From the NCBI GenBank assembly GCA_017476605.1, contig JAFUZM010000042.1:1-64000 (forward strand): 64,000 nucleotides of DNA. Direction: 5' to 3'. The position numbers were made by a program, and so were the translations under genes. This document shows, piece after piece, positions 50,373 through 59,051 of the stretch (positions are counted from its first letter, which is position 1; the number at the start of each line of letters is the position of its first letter). The DNA comes from Clostridia bacterium (GTDB taxonomy: Bacteria > Bacillota > Clostridia > Christensenellales > Aristaeellaceae). The notes under the pieces are model-generated. The model was not told where the DNA came from. It searched no databases and saw only the letters and a program-made list of their open reading frames with translations.

Positions 50373-52280
50373 CTATCTGTTCTTGGATATGGAAAGATTT
50401 GAAAAATGAAGAGAAGTATCCGAGTCAGTCGTAAAAAGAATCATCCAGTATTTATCGTTATAAGGTAAAGAGAAGGGGAGTGTGTTTTGCTCTTCAGTAA
50501 TATCGGTTTCAGCGATGAGAGTAAAATTACTGGTTGAATAAATCCGGGCTTTGCCACCTGTGCCAGTCATCTGGTTTATCGTAAACGTAAGCATATAGTC
50601 TCCGGCTTCCCGCCAAGATGTTGGAACTCGCATTCGCCCGTTTGGCGCCATGAAGAAGGTGCCATTTCGGAAACTGGCGTTTTCAAGCTTCATCGTCGAC
50701 CAATAAACGGTATTCCAAAAGCTCTGTGAGGACTCAAAAGTGTAAACCTGATACTGCTCATTTGCAAAAAGCAGAGGAGCACCAGAGAAGGAGAGGAATT
50801 CATCCAGCTCACTGGCTTCTTCCTGAGTCAGCATCAGAAAGGTTTTCCCAGGGGCAGCATCAAGAGATGAGGCATCTGTTGGTTCAAGCCAGCGGATGGG
50901 CTCAAGAGAACGGTTGCAGGGAGCGCCAGTTTCTGTATCAAAAGGACGGACAGCAGAAAAGGATAAAGCACCATTGGTCCGTTCCTGCATAATACCTGTA
51001 TTCCAAAATGTGCCATAACCGAAGCTGTAACCATTGTCGAGGAGAACATTAGCGGTTTCCATCAGCGCATCCTCGGATGGATCATATGCTTGGCTTTGAT
51101 CATATGTAGTTTTAAAAAAAAGAAGGCTGCTTCCAACTGTCGTTATGGTCATCAGAAGAACCATAAAAAACTTCAGCCGGAAATAAGGCTCGTGTTTCAG
51201 AAGAATGCCTAAAGCAGGGAGTAGATAAAACAAAGCAATGATTAAGTAACGGTTAAGATAGGTCCCTTTGATGCAGAGAAAGCAAACGAGATTGATAAAA
51301 AAAGCAACGTCAGACAAGACAAGAATGGATAGTTCCGATTCTGTAAACCATTCAGGATGTCGATACGCTCGTATTTTTATAATGATCCCGATAAAAAGAA
51401 CTCCTAAAATGGCAATATTGAGGAGACCTGCGATAGAAAAGAAGGATGTTTCGGGACGCCATCCCATCAATTTTAAAAAGTCCGAGAGAACAGTAAGCAT
51501 GATTTGGAAGGTCCCGGAAGGGTCCTGTGGATTAAAGACAAACGAATCAGCATTTCCCATTCCGCTCAAAAAAAGATGCGGGTTAACGATTTCACTGACG
51601 ACATATCCACAAATACAGAAGATAAAAGCAATAAGTGTGCGCGATTGGTTTTTATCGGGAATCAGAGAATGTGACTCGTTTTGCAGATAAGTGAGGAAAG
51701 CGCAAAAAAACATAGGAATGACAAAGCATAGAACATAACGAACGGACAAAAGCCCCATTAAAAAGCATAGCACAAAGAACAGATAATCTGTGAATTTTCT
51801 CGAGCTGGAATTATGGATCCAAAGAGCTGTCATGAAATAGGCAAATGGGAAATGAATAATATAATAACCACCAATTGTGACATTTTGTGCATAAAGTGTT
51901 CCGGGGGAAAGAGGTAACATGGCACAAAGGAGCAAGGAGACAGCATTGGAAAGGCCGACAGACGTTCCAAAGAACCAGAGAGAGAGCATTGCAATTAAAA
52001 AGCCAATCGTATTTCCAATGATTCGCACGATTTCGAAGTTACTGGTAAACAGAAAAGCAATGGCGTAAAACAGATTCATATGAATGGAGTGAATTTCTGT
52101 TGAATAGATCCAGTCCATCTGAATAAGACTATGCGTTTCTACTTGCCGTTTAGCCAAAGCCAATTCGGAAGACATATCGCTGTTTAGATAGGTCAGATAG
52201 CCGAAATGCTGAAGCAGGATGGAGTAAATAAGAGCCAAAATACACAGTAAGATGAGTGCAGATATACGAAGCTTTTTCAA
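50373..52280 (-). CDS. Polytopic membrane protein, putative GT-C glycosyltransferase, dispersed family member E with extra C-terminal domain
   Basis: A 635-residue paralogue of the genes at 180, 2669, 10721 and 48688. LNSDMSSELALAK near residue 33, WIYSTEIH near 58, SVRYVL near 190, GWRPET near 280 and YGTFWNTGIMQERTNG near 440 match the family. It differs by about 100 additional residues after the shared end. These are beta-rich (GRMRVPTSWREAGDYMLTF near 560, then IYSTSNFTLIAETD) and look like a jelly-roll or carbohydrate-binding fold outside the cell. The start is TTG at 52280 with GGGGGA 5 bases ahead. It is upstream of member D on the same strand and downstream of an XRE regulator. Confidence 0.72.
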   Translation of the reverse strand: MKKLRISALILLCILALIYSILLQHFGYLTYLNSDMSSELALAKRQVETHSLIQMDWIYSTEIHSIHMNLFYAIAFLFTSNFEIVRIIGNTIGFLIAMLSLWFFGTSVGLSNAVSLLLCAMLPLSPGTLYAQNVTIGGYYIIHFPFAYFMTALWIHNSSSRKFTDYLFFVLCFLMGLLSVRYVLCFVIPMFFCAFLTYLQNESHSLIPDKNQSRTLIAFIFCICGYVVSEIVNPHLFLSGMGNADSFVFNPQDPSGTFQIMLTVLSDFLKLMGWRPETSFFSIAGLLNIAILGVLFIGIIIKIRAYRHPEWFTESELSILVLSDVAFFINLVCFLCIKGTYLNRYLIIALFYLLPALGILLKHEPYFRLKFFMVLLMTITTVGSSLLFFKTTYDQSQAYDPSEDALMETANVLLDNGYSFGYGTFWNTGIMQERTNGALSFSAVRPFDTETGAPCNRSLEPIRWLEPTDASSLDAAPGKTFLMLTQEEASELDEFLSFSGAPLLFANEQYQVYTFESSQSFWNTVYWSTMKLENASFRNGTFFMAPNGRMRVPTSWREAGDYMLTFTINQMTGTGGKARIYSTSNFTLIAETDITEEQNTLPFSLPYNDKYWMILFTTDSDTSLHFSNLSISKNR

Positions 52281-52338
52281 GGTAATCCCCCAGACAATAA
52301 AAATTGAAGATTGACGAAATGTATGGTAAGAAAACAGG

Positions 52339-52704
52339 TTATTCCTTTTCCACTGGTTGACGATCCAGGAGAACGTTCATAAACGACAGAATATTCTGCT
52401 GATTTTCCTTCGTTAGTTTATCATAGAGGGTTAGAAGAGAGGCTTGCTCATCGGTTAAATTCCCGGAATAATCAAAGAGATCATGCAAGGTGATATCAAG
52501 TACTTCACACAGGCGAAGCAAATTGGGAATGTCTGGACGGTTAAGACCGGTTTCCCAATTTGTAACGGAAGGGCTGCTGACTCCAATGGCGCGTGCAGTT
52601 TCCATGGATGTAAGACCTTTAGCCTTGCGCTGTTTGCGGATTTTCTTTCCAAGTCTGATGTTAAAGTCAGAAGCAGGAATAGATGAGAAAGCATACATGG
52701 ACAT
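52339..52704 (-). CDS. XRE-family helix-turn-helix regulator
   Basis: A 121-residue protein. An HTH_3 domain occupies about residues 15-70: NIRLGKKIRKQRKAKGLTSM, then IGVSSPSVTNWETGLNRPD as the recognition region, then LLRLCEVLDITLHDLF. A helical C-terminal segment (TLYDKLTKENQQNILSFMNV) may allow dimerisation. ATG 52704 follows GAGG by 6 bases. It is divergent from the Y-family polymerase gene 282 bases away, whose promoter contains half of an inverted repeat, so it could repress that gene or itself. That link is inference. It also precedes member E by 58 bases on the same strand. Confidence 0.85.
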   Translation of the reverse strand: MSMYAFSSIPASDFNIRLGKKIRKQRKAKGLTSMETARAIGVSSPSVTNWETGLNRPDIPNLLRLCEVLDITLHDLFDYSGNLTDEQASLLTLYDKLTKENQQNILSFMNVLLDRQPVEKE

Positions 52705-52862
52705 AATGAACCTCACTGTCTAGAAATAGAAGGGAAAGATAATAGGGAGTCAAATGCTGTAAAAGCAGGGAGAAAGTGAAAAACGGAGAGATATGATCAT
52801 AGATATCCGAGGAAACATCAGTGTTTCGGAGGCTTAATCAGTGCAGGTAAACCTACAATATT

Positions 52863-52948
52863 ATATTACAGCGCAGCTGAATTGTACACCCCAGAAATCG
52901 AAAAAATCCGCACAAAACTTCCTTGACAATTAAGAATTGCTGTAATAT
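52863..52948. repeat. Inverted repeat pair, candidate operator between XRE and polymerase genes
   Basis: ATATTACAGC at 52863-52872 and its exact complement GCTGTAATAT at 52939-52948 lie about 66 bases apart. The right copy overlaps the spacer and -10 region of the polymerase promoter, a position suited to repression. Confidence 0.4.
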
Positions 52949-52951
52949 CGT
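52923..52951 (+). promoter_or_regulatory. Candidate promoter of the Y-family polymerase operon
   Basis: A perfect TTGACA at 52923-52928. At 17-base spacing the -10 is TATCGT at 52946-52951; TATAAA at 52951-52956 is nearer to consensus but 22 bases away. No LexA/SOS box of the GAACATATGTTC type was seen. The rest of 52705-52986 holds nothing else I recognise. Confidence 0.5.
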
Positions 52952-52986
52952 ATAAAAAGCGACAGCATGAACAGGAGAGTGAGGGC

Positions 52987-54354
52987 ATGGAGCGGGTATA
53001 CATCTGCATTGATCTTAAGTCCTATTATGCCTCGGTGGAATGTGTGGACCGTGGACTGAATCCGCTTCGCGCAAACCTGCTGGTGGCAGATGCATCACGA
53101 ACGGACAAGACGATTTGTCTTGCTGTTTCTCCGAATTTAAAAGCACATGGCGTCAGTTCAAGACCGCGGCTGTTTGAGGCAAAAGAGCAGATTCGGTTTG
53201 CGGAGGCACACCTGCATTATCGGATTCATTATCTCATTGCGCCTCCGCGAATGCAGCATTACATCGACATTTCGACAAAGATCTACGGCATCTATCTTGG
53301 GTATGTGGCACCGGAGGATATTCATGTATATTCCATTGATGAGTGCTTTATCGACGCGACGCCGTATGTGCATCTCTATGGAGGAAGCGCCAGAAATATG
53401 GCCATGGTGATGATCCGTGCGGTTCTCAGGGAAACCGGGATCACAGCAACGGTGGGAATAGGGACCAACATGTACCTGGCGAAAGTCGCGATGGACATAG
53501 AGGCAAAGCATCAGCAGGCGGATCAGGATGGTGTGCGCATTGCAGAGCTGAATGAGCAGTCGTATCGCGCTCTTCTGTGGGATCATCGGCCACTGACGGA
53601 TTTTTGGCAGGTGGGACCGGGGACAGCAAGAAGGCTGCTGCATATTGGTGTACACACCATGGGAGAACTGGCGCGGCTTTCGGTGAGCCAGGAAGAGATG
53701 CTGTATCGGATTTTCGGCATCAATGCCGAGCTTATTGTGGACCATGCATGGGGAATAGAACCCTGTACCATGGATGCGATTAAATCGTATCGAACAAGGG
53801 AAAAGTCAATTTCACAGGGGCAGGTGCTGTCTCGGCCCTATACGTACCAAGAGGCACGCGTTGTACTGCGGGAGATGGCAGAGCAGCTGGCATTGCGCCT
53901 TGAGAGCGACGGATATATGACCAGTGAGGTCGCATATACCATCTGTTTTGATCCCAAGTCGCTGGAAAACGGGTTTTACTGTGGGCCGGTTCACCTGGAT
54001 TATTACGGGCGTCTTACACCCAATCATGCAGGGAAATGCCTGCAGTTGACGCAGGCGACAATGAATCAGAGCCGGATCATAAATACGATTTTGAGCGCCT
54101 ATGACCAGCAGGTCAATCCCGAGCTTCTGATTCGCACCATCCATGTGGCAGCCATGAAACTGAGTCGGGAACAATACCACCAATTGGACTTTTTCAGTGA
54201 TTACAGAGAAGAGGAGCGGGAACGGGGACTACAGCGGGTCATGCTTGAGATACGGGAGCGCTGCGGTCCGGGACTGTTGTTCAAGGGAACCAGTCTGGAT
54301 CAGGGAGCGACAGCCATTGAGCGGAGCAGGCAGATCGGCGGGCATCGGGCATAG
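52987..54354 (+). CDS. Y-family DNA polymerase (UmuC/UvrX-like)
   Basis: A 455-residue translesion polymerase. VYICIDLKSYYASVECVDRG near residue 4 holds the first metal-binding Asp and the YY steric gate, and VYSIDECFIDATPY near 118 holds the catalytic Asp-Glu. VGIGTNMYLAKVAMD near 160 and a helix-hairpin-helix region near 205 (WQVGPGTARRL) complete the palm, fingers and thumb, and a little-finger domain follows from about 260. The DLKSYYASVEC variant is that of Firmicutes plasmid and phage-type UmuC homologues rather than DinB. The next gene encodes its YolD-like partner, the usual pairing. GAGGG lies just before the ATG. Confidence 0.93.
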   Translation: MERVYICIDLKSYYASVECVDRGLNPLRANLLVADASRTDKTICLAVSPNLKAHGVSSRPRLFEAKEQIRFAEAHLHYRIHYLIAPPRMQHYIDISTKIYGIYLGYVAPEDIHVYSIDECFIDATPYVHLYGGSARNMAMVMIRAVLRETGITATVGIGTNMYLAKVAMDIEAKHQQADQDGVRIAELNEQSYRALLWDHRPLTDFWQVGPGTARRLLHIGVHTMGELARLSVSQEEMLYRIFGINAELIVDHAWGIEPCTMDAIKSYRTREKSISQGQVLSRPYTYQEARVVLREMAEQLALRLESDGYMTSEVAYTICFDPKSLENGFYCGPVHLDYYGRLTPNHAGKCLQLTQATMNQSRIINTILSAYDQQVNPELLIRTIHVAAMKLSREQYHQLDFFSDYREEERERGLQRVMLEIRERCGPGLLFKGTSLDQGATAIERSRQIGGHRA

Positions 54355-54376
54355 AGGGAAAAAGGGAGCAAGGACA

Positions 54377-54949
54377 ATGGATGCTGTGGGGCAACTGAGC
54401 AGTGCAGAAATTGAGTCAAGTCCAGGAAAGCAGAAGTATGCCGACATTTTTCTGCAGTCGCGTCCGCAACATGAGGATGACTGGTTTGGAATCCGGCATC
54501 CGAAGATGGAACGAGGCCGACGTGCAAAGCTGTTTTCAGCCTTTGATGCACTGGATGGATATTCCGCCTCGATTGCCCGGGAAAGTCTTTTGTATGTACC
54601 AAGACGCACGCTCTCTGAGGATCAGACAGCGAGGATCGAAGAGCGCCTGCGCATTCTTAAACAGAGATGTCCCGATCGCCGTCAGGCACGGATTCAAAAT
54701 ATATGGGTGCGACTTGAAATCTTTGTGCTTCGGCCGGAGGATCCCGAGCGGGGTCAGTACCAGTGGCTGGAAGGGCCACTGGTATGCATTGATGAGGTCG
54801 AGGAATGTATATGGATTGGAGATGTGGCTGTCCGGTTTCAAGACGTAGCAAGCATTGAAATCGGAAAGGAAGTCAAGTCACCGGAAGAATCGTGCTGTAA
54901 CGGTGGCGGTCAATGTGTACCTCAGGATGAGAGAGAATATACTCAATGA
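54377..54949 (+). CDS. YolD-like protein
   Basis: A 190-residue protein starting at ATG 54377 behind AAGGACA; the longer frame begins inside the polymerase gene. The YolD core is HPKMERGRRAKLFSAFDAL near residue 43, followed by GYSASIARE. YolD-like proteins are regularly encoded next to Firmicutes UmuC-type polymerases and are thought to act with them like UmuD, though the mechanism is not settled. The N-terminal 40 residues and the last 30 (rich in Cys and Gly, near CCNGGGQC) are not typical of the family. The latter are encoded in a 77-base overlap with the convergent 5'-nucleotidase gene. Confidence 0.82.
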   Translation: MDAVGQLSSAEIESSPGKQKYADIFLQSRPQHEDDWFGIRHPKMERGRRAKLFSAFDALDGYSASIARESLLYVPRRTLSEDQTARIEERLRILKQRCPDRRQARIQNIWVRLEIFVLRPEDPERGQYQWLEGPLVCIDEVEECIWIGDVAVRFQDVASIEIGKEVKSPEESCCNGGGQCVPQDEREYTQ

Positions 54950-56423
54950 TGGCATCCGCCACATCTTCCTGAATGTCTTTTAAAACGGGCAGATCAGGGA
55001 GCATGGAGTATTCGCCGGCACCACTGTGACGATATGAATTGATGCAAAGGCTGAAGGTTTCCTCCGGCTTAATTTCCCGTCCATCATACTGGATGGAGAG
55101 GACGCGACTGCCGATGGGCTTTGAAACATCAATGACATAATCAATGCCGGAAAAATAATCATAGTTGTAGTGCTGGACTTTGGGACGCATGAACTCGGGA
55201 GAATAGTTAATGACTCCATTGTCGAAATCGAAATATTCTGAGGAGCGTTCAATGTATTGTTTTAATCCAGCACCGGTGATTTCAAGGACAACCAGGGTAT
55301 TGGAGTAGATGTAAGTGGACACAATGTCGCGTATTGTCGGGTGTTCGGAGAATCCCTTATATTCGTTGGGAAGGGCACAGGTGGAAATCTGAGCACCGGA
55401 AAGCGCAAGCTGAACGGTATTGATAAAATTGGCAACCAGAGAGCCGTGGAGTGCCGCCGTGAGATGAGGTACGTAGGGAAGCGGACTTTCAAGATGTCCG
55501 GCGGGAAAATCCAGCCAGTGCTGAATGCGCTCTTCCAGCGGTTTTAAAAAGGCCATTGCCTTGGGATCCGGTTCATGATCTGCAGGGAGAATGGTACTGG
55601 TGAAGGCTGCGCCTTCAGTGCCCGGTGTGACATCAATGGCGCAGACGCCCTGTGCGCGAAATGGGGGCTGGACAGTGTAGGTATCGTGAATGAATTGTCC
55701 GGGCATGGCGATGTGCTGATGGCCGGTGAGAACAAGATCATAGTCAAGGGCGGTGCACATTTCATACGCCTGGTTTTCAGAGCCATTGGAAAGGCGGACT
55801 CCGGTATTAAGATCACACTCATATCCGCCATGGTAAAGGAGAATGGTGAAATCGCACTGCGAGCGGACCTCTGGATACAGATCCCGAGCAGTTTCAAAGG
55901 CATCCCGTATTTGTAGCTGCTGCAGAGTTTCCGGTTTTTCCCAAACACGCACATAATGTGTGCATACACCGACAAGTCCAATGCGAAGGCCGTTTTCAAG
56001 GGTATGAATTGCATATGGTTGAATGGGCAGCTTTCCTGCTTTGTCTACGATGTTGGCACAGAGGCAGACCGCATTCAGGTGCTGCAGATAGGTATTCAGC
56101 TCTTTAAGCCCGTAATTGAAATCGTGGTTTCCCAGGGTGACATACTGATATCCGGCCATGTTCATGATGGCAGAGACGGGATGGAGAAAACCGTCGGGGA
56201 AAAGCAAATGCTTTTCATCTTCAGAGAGGCGCTCATAGAAATTGGTGAGAGCAGAGCCTTGCAGGGAATCACCGCCATCCAGAATCAATGTATTCTTGTC
56301 ATGCGGATATTCGCTCATCAGGCGCATGAGGCCAATGTTTTTAGGTTCGGTAGTTGCGTAGTCTGTTGGAAAGAAATGCCCATGAATGTCGGAGGTATAG
56401 CGAATGTGGAATGTGCGATTCAT
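54873..56423 (-). CDS. UshA-like bifunctional metallophosphatase/5'-nucleotidase without signal peptide
   Basis: A 516-residue protein with a calcineurin-like metallophosphatase domain (IRYTSDIHGHFF near residue 5, ILDGGDSLQGS near 47, VTLGNHDFNYG near 95, ILLYHGGYECD near 192, DLVLTGHQHIAM near 228) and a C-terminal 5'-nucleotidase domain with GSRVLSIQYDGREI near 420. Metal ligands are intact. The N-terminus at ATG 56423 has no signal peptide, so the enzyme appears cytoplasmic, unlike most UshA and YfkN proteins. It lies downstream of the phosphonate transporter genes on the same strand, separated by a hairpin. A role in releasing phosphate from imported or internal nucleotides is inferred. 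Confidence 0.88.
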   Translation of the reverse strand: MNRTFHIRYTSDIHGHFFPTDYATTEPKNIGLMRLMSEYPHDKNTLILDGGDSLQGSALTNFYERLSEDEKHLLFPDGFLHPVSAIMNMAGYQYVTLGNHDFNYGLKELNTYLQHLNAVCLCANIVDKAGKLPIQPYAIHTLENGLRIGLVGVCTHYVRVWEKPETLQQLQIRDAFETARDLYPEVRSQCDFTILLYHGGYECDLNTGVRLSNGSENQAYEMCTALDYDLVLTGHQHIAMPGQFIHDTYTVQPPFRAQGVCAIDVTPGTEGAAFTSTILPADHEPDPKAMAFLKPLEERIQHWLDFPAGHLESPLPYVPHLTAALHGSLVANFINTVQLALSGAQISTCALPNEYKGFSEHPTIRDIVSTYIYSNTLVVLEITGAGLKQYIERSSEYFDFDNGVINYSPEFMRPKVQHYNYDYFSGIDYVIDVSKPIGSRVLSIQYDGREIKPEETFSLCINSYRHSGAGEYSMLPDLPVLKDIQEDVADAIIEYILSHPEVHIDRHRYSTILPVT

Positions 56424-56444
56424 AATTGCCTTTCTAAACTGGAA

Positions 56445-56468
56445 ACAGGCTGGCGATTGCCAGCCTGT
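56445..56468 (-). terminator. Hairpin between phnE and the 5'-nucleotidase gene, weak terminator
   Basis: ACAGGCTGGC and its exact complement with a 4-base loop at 56445-56468. On the minus strand only TTT follows, so termination is likely partial and may lower expression of the downstream nucleotidase gene. Confidence 0.55.
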
Positions 56469-56471
56469 CAA

Positions 56472-57290
56472 TTACTGACCACGAGCCAGTTTTCTGCGAA
56501 TGCGTGTAGAGAAGAATTCGATGATCAGCATGAGAATGATCATGGCAAGGATGAAGGAACCAACCATTGTCCAGCGACGGGAATTGATGCACTGAATCAG
56601 GGCTGCACCGATGCCGCCAGCACCGACGATACCCAGGGTGGTTGCGTCCTTGATGTTGATATCAAACCGGTAGATGATGGTTGAAATGAAGTTCGGGATA
56701 AGCTGAGGAAGGATCCCGTATCGAATCTTTTGGAAGCTGGTACAGCCGGCGGCGTCGAGAGACTCCAGAATGGAGGTGTCGAGATCGTCAATGGCGGTCA
56801 TGTACATCTTGGAAATCATGCCGATGGAGCAGATGCTCTGCGTGACAACGCCGCAGAAAGCACCGGGACCGGTTACGCGGATCCAGACCAGCGCCCAGAC
56901 CATGGACGGGAGGGTGCGGATGAGGAGGATTAGGGCATTGAAAACAAAGGCAATGGGTTTAGGCATGATTTTGTTGCTGGCCAGGAAGGAAAACGGCAGA
57001 GCAAGAAGGCCACCGATAATGGTTCCCAGAATGGCTATACAGACGGTTTCCATGAGAAGGTAGGGAACACCGTCCTTGGCAGTCGTGAACAGCATGTCAA
57101 AGTTTGGCTTGATCAGACCAAAGAAGATGCCTGAGGCAACCTCGGTTCCCTTCGCCGTGACGCCGTTAAAAGTAATGCTTGACCCGGACCATCCGAGCAA
57201 AATACACAGGAGAAGGATGATGAGGGTATACAGCCACCACATGCGCGGACGGGCTTCGTATTTTTCAATAATCGTCGGATTATATTGCAT
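56472..57290 (-). CDS. phnE: Phosphonate ABC transporter permease, second PhnE
   Basis: A 272-residue ABC permease with about six membrane helices. The EAA loop is DTSILESLDAAGCTSFQKIR near residue 180, and GAGGIGAALIQCINSR near 238 and LALPFSFLASNKIM near 90 are typical of PhnE. The outer loop near 35-55 is followed by IKPNFDMLFTT. AGGAGGG lies 4 bases before the ATG. It forms a heterodimer with the PhnE encoded just upstream, 10 bases away, and works with PhnC and PhnD in phosphonate or phosphite import. The split into two PhnE genes is common in Firmicutes. Confidence 0.92.
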   Translation of the reverse strand: MQYNPTIIEKYEARPRMWWLYTLIILLLCILLGWSGSSITFNGVTAKGTEVASGIFFGLIKPNFDMLFTTAKDGVPYLLMETVCIAILGTIIGGLLALPFSFLASNKIMPKPIAFVFNALILLIRTLPSMVWALVWIRVTGPGAFCGVVTQSICSIGMISKMYMTAIDDLDTSILESLDAAGCTSFQKIRYGILPQLIPNFISTIIYRFDINIKDATTLGIVGAGGIGAALIQCINSRRWTMVGSFILAMIILMLIIEFFSTRIRRKLARGQ

Positions 57291-57300
57291 ATGACCCTCC

Positions 57301-58149
57301 TTAGCTCAGCTTGCTGCGCAAGAAGCGGCTGATGTTTTCGATGATAAAGACAGTGACAAATAAGGAGAGGAGAACGGTGCCAAGGCCGTTGTAATCGCGC
57401 CAGCCGATGCGTTCATCAATGAGGATGCCGAGTCCGCCGGCACCGACGTATCCGAGGATGGAAGCGGCACGTACATTCATCTCAAAGCTGTAAAGGCAGT
57501 GAGAGAGATAGGTGGGAAGGATCTGAGGAAATACCGCACTCCAGAAAGCCTGGAACTTGTTGGCTCCGGTGGATTCCAGCGCTTCAAAAGCGCCCATGTC
57601 CACGGTCTCAATGGACTCATAGAGCATTTTTGAGACGACGCCAAAGGTGAATACAATAATGGCAACGGTACCGGCAAATGTGCCCAGACCGAAAACCAGC
57701 GCGCTGATGGACGCGATGACCAGGGTGGGCAGTGTGCGGATGATGTTTAAAATGACGCGCAGAATGCTGAGCAGCACTTTGTTATGATTGATGTTTGCAG
57801 ATACGGCTACGGCAAAAGGCAGAGCAAGGATACAGCCAATGAAGGAGCCCATGATGCTCATTTTGACGGTTTCAATCAATGGCGTGGTGACCTTGTCAAA
57901 ATAAGAAAAATCCGGTTTAAAGATCTGAGAAAGGATTTTTGTCAGCTGATTGCCGCGCCGTGCGATAATGCTGAGATTAAAGCCGGTTACCTGGACAGAG
58001 AGAACAAGGACGAGGATGATGATGGCAGCAAGCAAGGGCATGCGGGATCTTGGTCGGGAAACACTGTGACCGTTTTCAAGCGTAATGGATTCAGGCTTGA
58101 AGATCCGGTCAAAAAGGGTAACCCGATGCCCGGTTGATTTAAGCTTCAT
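57301..58149 (-). CDS. phnE: Phosphonate ABC transporter permease, first PhnE
   Basis: A 282-residue ABC permease with about six membrane helices. The EAA loop is DMGAFEALESTGANKFQAFW near residue 185, and GYVGAGGLGILIDERIGW near 240 matches the closing PhnE segment. The central ILRVILNIIRTLPTLVIASI near 125 matches its partner. ATG 58149 is preferred, with GGGGGA 6 bases ahead, over the longer frame to 58215, which would run into phnC. It pairs with the second PhnE at 56472. Import of phosphonate-like compounds is expected from family membership; the exact ligand depends on PhnD. Confidence 0.92.
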   Translation of the reverse strand: MKLKSTGHRVTLFDRIFKPESITLENGHSVSRPRSRMPLLAAIIILVLVLSVQVTGFNLSIIARRGNQLTKILSQIFKPDFSYFDKVTTPLIETVKMSIMGSFIGCILALPFAVAVSANINHNKVLLSILRVILNIIRTLPTLVIASISALVFGLGTFAGTVAIIVFTFGVVSKMLYESIETVDMGAFEALESTGANKFQAFWSAVFPQILPTYLSHCLYSFEMNVRAASILGYVGAGGLGILIDERIGWRDYNGLGTVLLSLFVTVFIIENISRFLRSKLS

Positions 58150-58165
58150 AAACGATCCCCCTTCA

Positions 58166-58927
58166 TCAGTTTCCGCCGGCCTGCGGGACGGCAGAGCCAT
58201 TGTAAATGCTGTCAAGGATTTCCTGTGTTACCTGACTTGAAGGACCGTCATAGACAATCTCACCGGCACGGATGCCAACGACGCGCTGGGCATAGCCGAG
58301 GGCCAGATCGACATGATGGATATTGATCAGAATGGTGATGTTCATTTCCTCATTGATGCGCTTAAAGTCAGCCATAACCTGGTGCGCGGTGACCGGATCC
58401 AGAGCAGCAACGGGTTCATCTGCAAGAATGATGGAGGGATTCTGATTGAGTGTACGTGCAAGTGCGACGCGCTGCTGCTGTCCGCCGGAAAGCTGGTCAC
58501 AGCGGGTGTAGGCTTTATCAAGGATTCCTACCTTGTCAAGAGCGGCCAGAGCGCTGAGTTTCTGTTCGCGGGAAAAGACACCGAACAGGACGCGGAAAAA
58601 GCCCATGTCGGGAACCATGGAGGTGAGAACGTTTTTTATGGCGGTTGCACGTGTAACCAGGTTGAAGGACTGGAAGATCATACCGATCTTTCTGCGGAAT
58701 ACCCTGAGATTTGCACCGGACAGCTTGGTAACGTCCGTACCATCTACCGTCAGTTCGCCCTCTGAAATGTCAATCATGCGGTTAATGGTTCGAATCAGAG
58801 TGGATTTTCCCGCACCAGAAAGGCCGATGATGGCGACAAACTCGCCCTGTTCGAATTTGAGGTTGACGTCTTTTAAGCCCTTGGTACCGTTGGGATAGGT
58901 CTTTGAAACATGCTTAAACTCGATCAA
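58166..58927 (-). CDS. phnC: Phosphonate ABC transporter ATP-binding protein
   Basis: A 253-residue ATPase. Walker A is GLSGAGKSTLI near residue 35, the Q-loop GMIFQSFNLV near 84, the signature LSGGQQQRVALAR near 150, Walker B SIILADEPVAALD near 170 and the switch His in NIHHVDLAL near 205. TTG at 58927 is preferred over 58954: AAGGA lies 10 bases ahead and the protein then begins MIEFKHVSKTYPNG, as PhnC proteins do. It follows phnD after a terminator and precedes both phnE genes, so it is made at a lower level than phnD. With PhnD and PhnE it forms a complete importer. Confidence 0.93.
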   Translation of the reverse strand: MIEFKHVSKTYPNGTKGLKDVNLKFEQGEFVAIIGLSGAGKSTLIRTINRMIDISEGELTVDGTDVTKLSGANLRVFRRKIGMIFQSFNLVTRATAIKNVLTSMVPDMGFFRVLFGVFSREQKLSALAALDKVGILDKAYTRCDQLSGGQQQRVALARTLNQNPSIILADEPVAALDPVTAHQVMADFKRINEEMNITILINIHHVDLALGYAQRVVGIRAGEIVYDGPSSQVTQEILDSIYNGSAVPQAGGN

Positions 58928-59004
58928 GAATGACACATCCTTTTCTTTCGTCAATATTGTGGTGCCTGAGTACAGAAATAAGAGAAACTATTGGTGAAGA
59001 ATAG

Positions 59005-59037
59005 TGCAAAAGAGCGGCTTCACAAGGAAGCCGCTCT
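59005..59037 (-). terminator. Terminator/attenuator between phnD and phnC
   Basis: A perfect 11-base stem, AGAGCGGCTTC/GAAGCCGCTCT, with a 5-base loop at 59011-59037. On the minus strand it is followed by TTTT. It should keep most transcripts at phnD, a usual way to give excess binding protein over the membrane complex. Confidence 0.85.
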
Positions 59038-59051
59038 TTACGATTGTAAAA

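Noticed and set aside
52705..52986. LexA/SOS box upstream of the Y-family polymerase
   Set aside because: No sequence close to the Firmicutes GAACATATGTTC-type consensus was seen.
55956..56684. A 242-codon plus-strand open frame
   Set aside because: Antisense to the 5'-nucleotidase and phnE genes, whose motifs and ribosome sites are clear.
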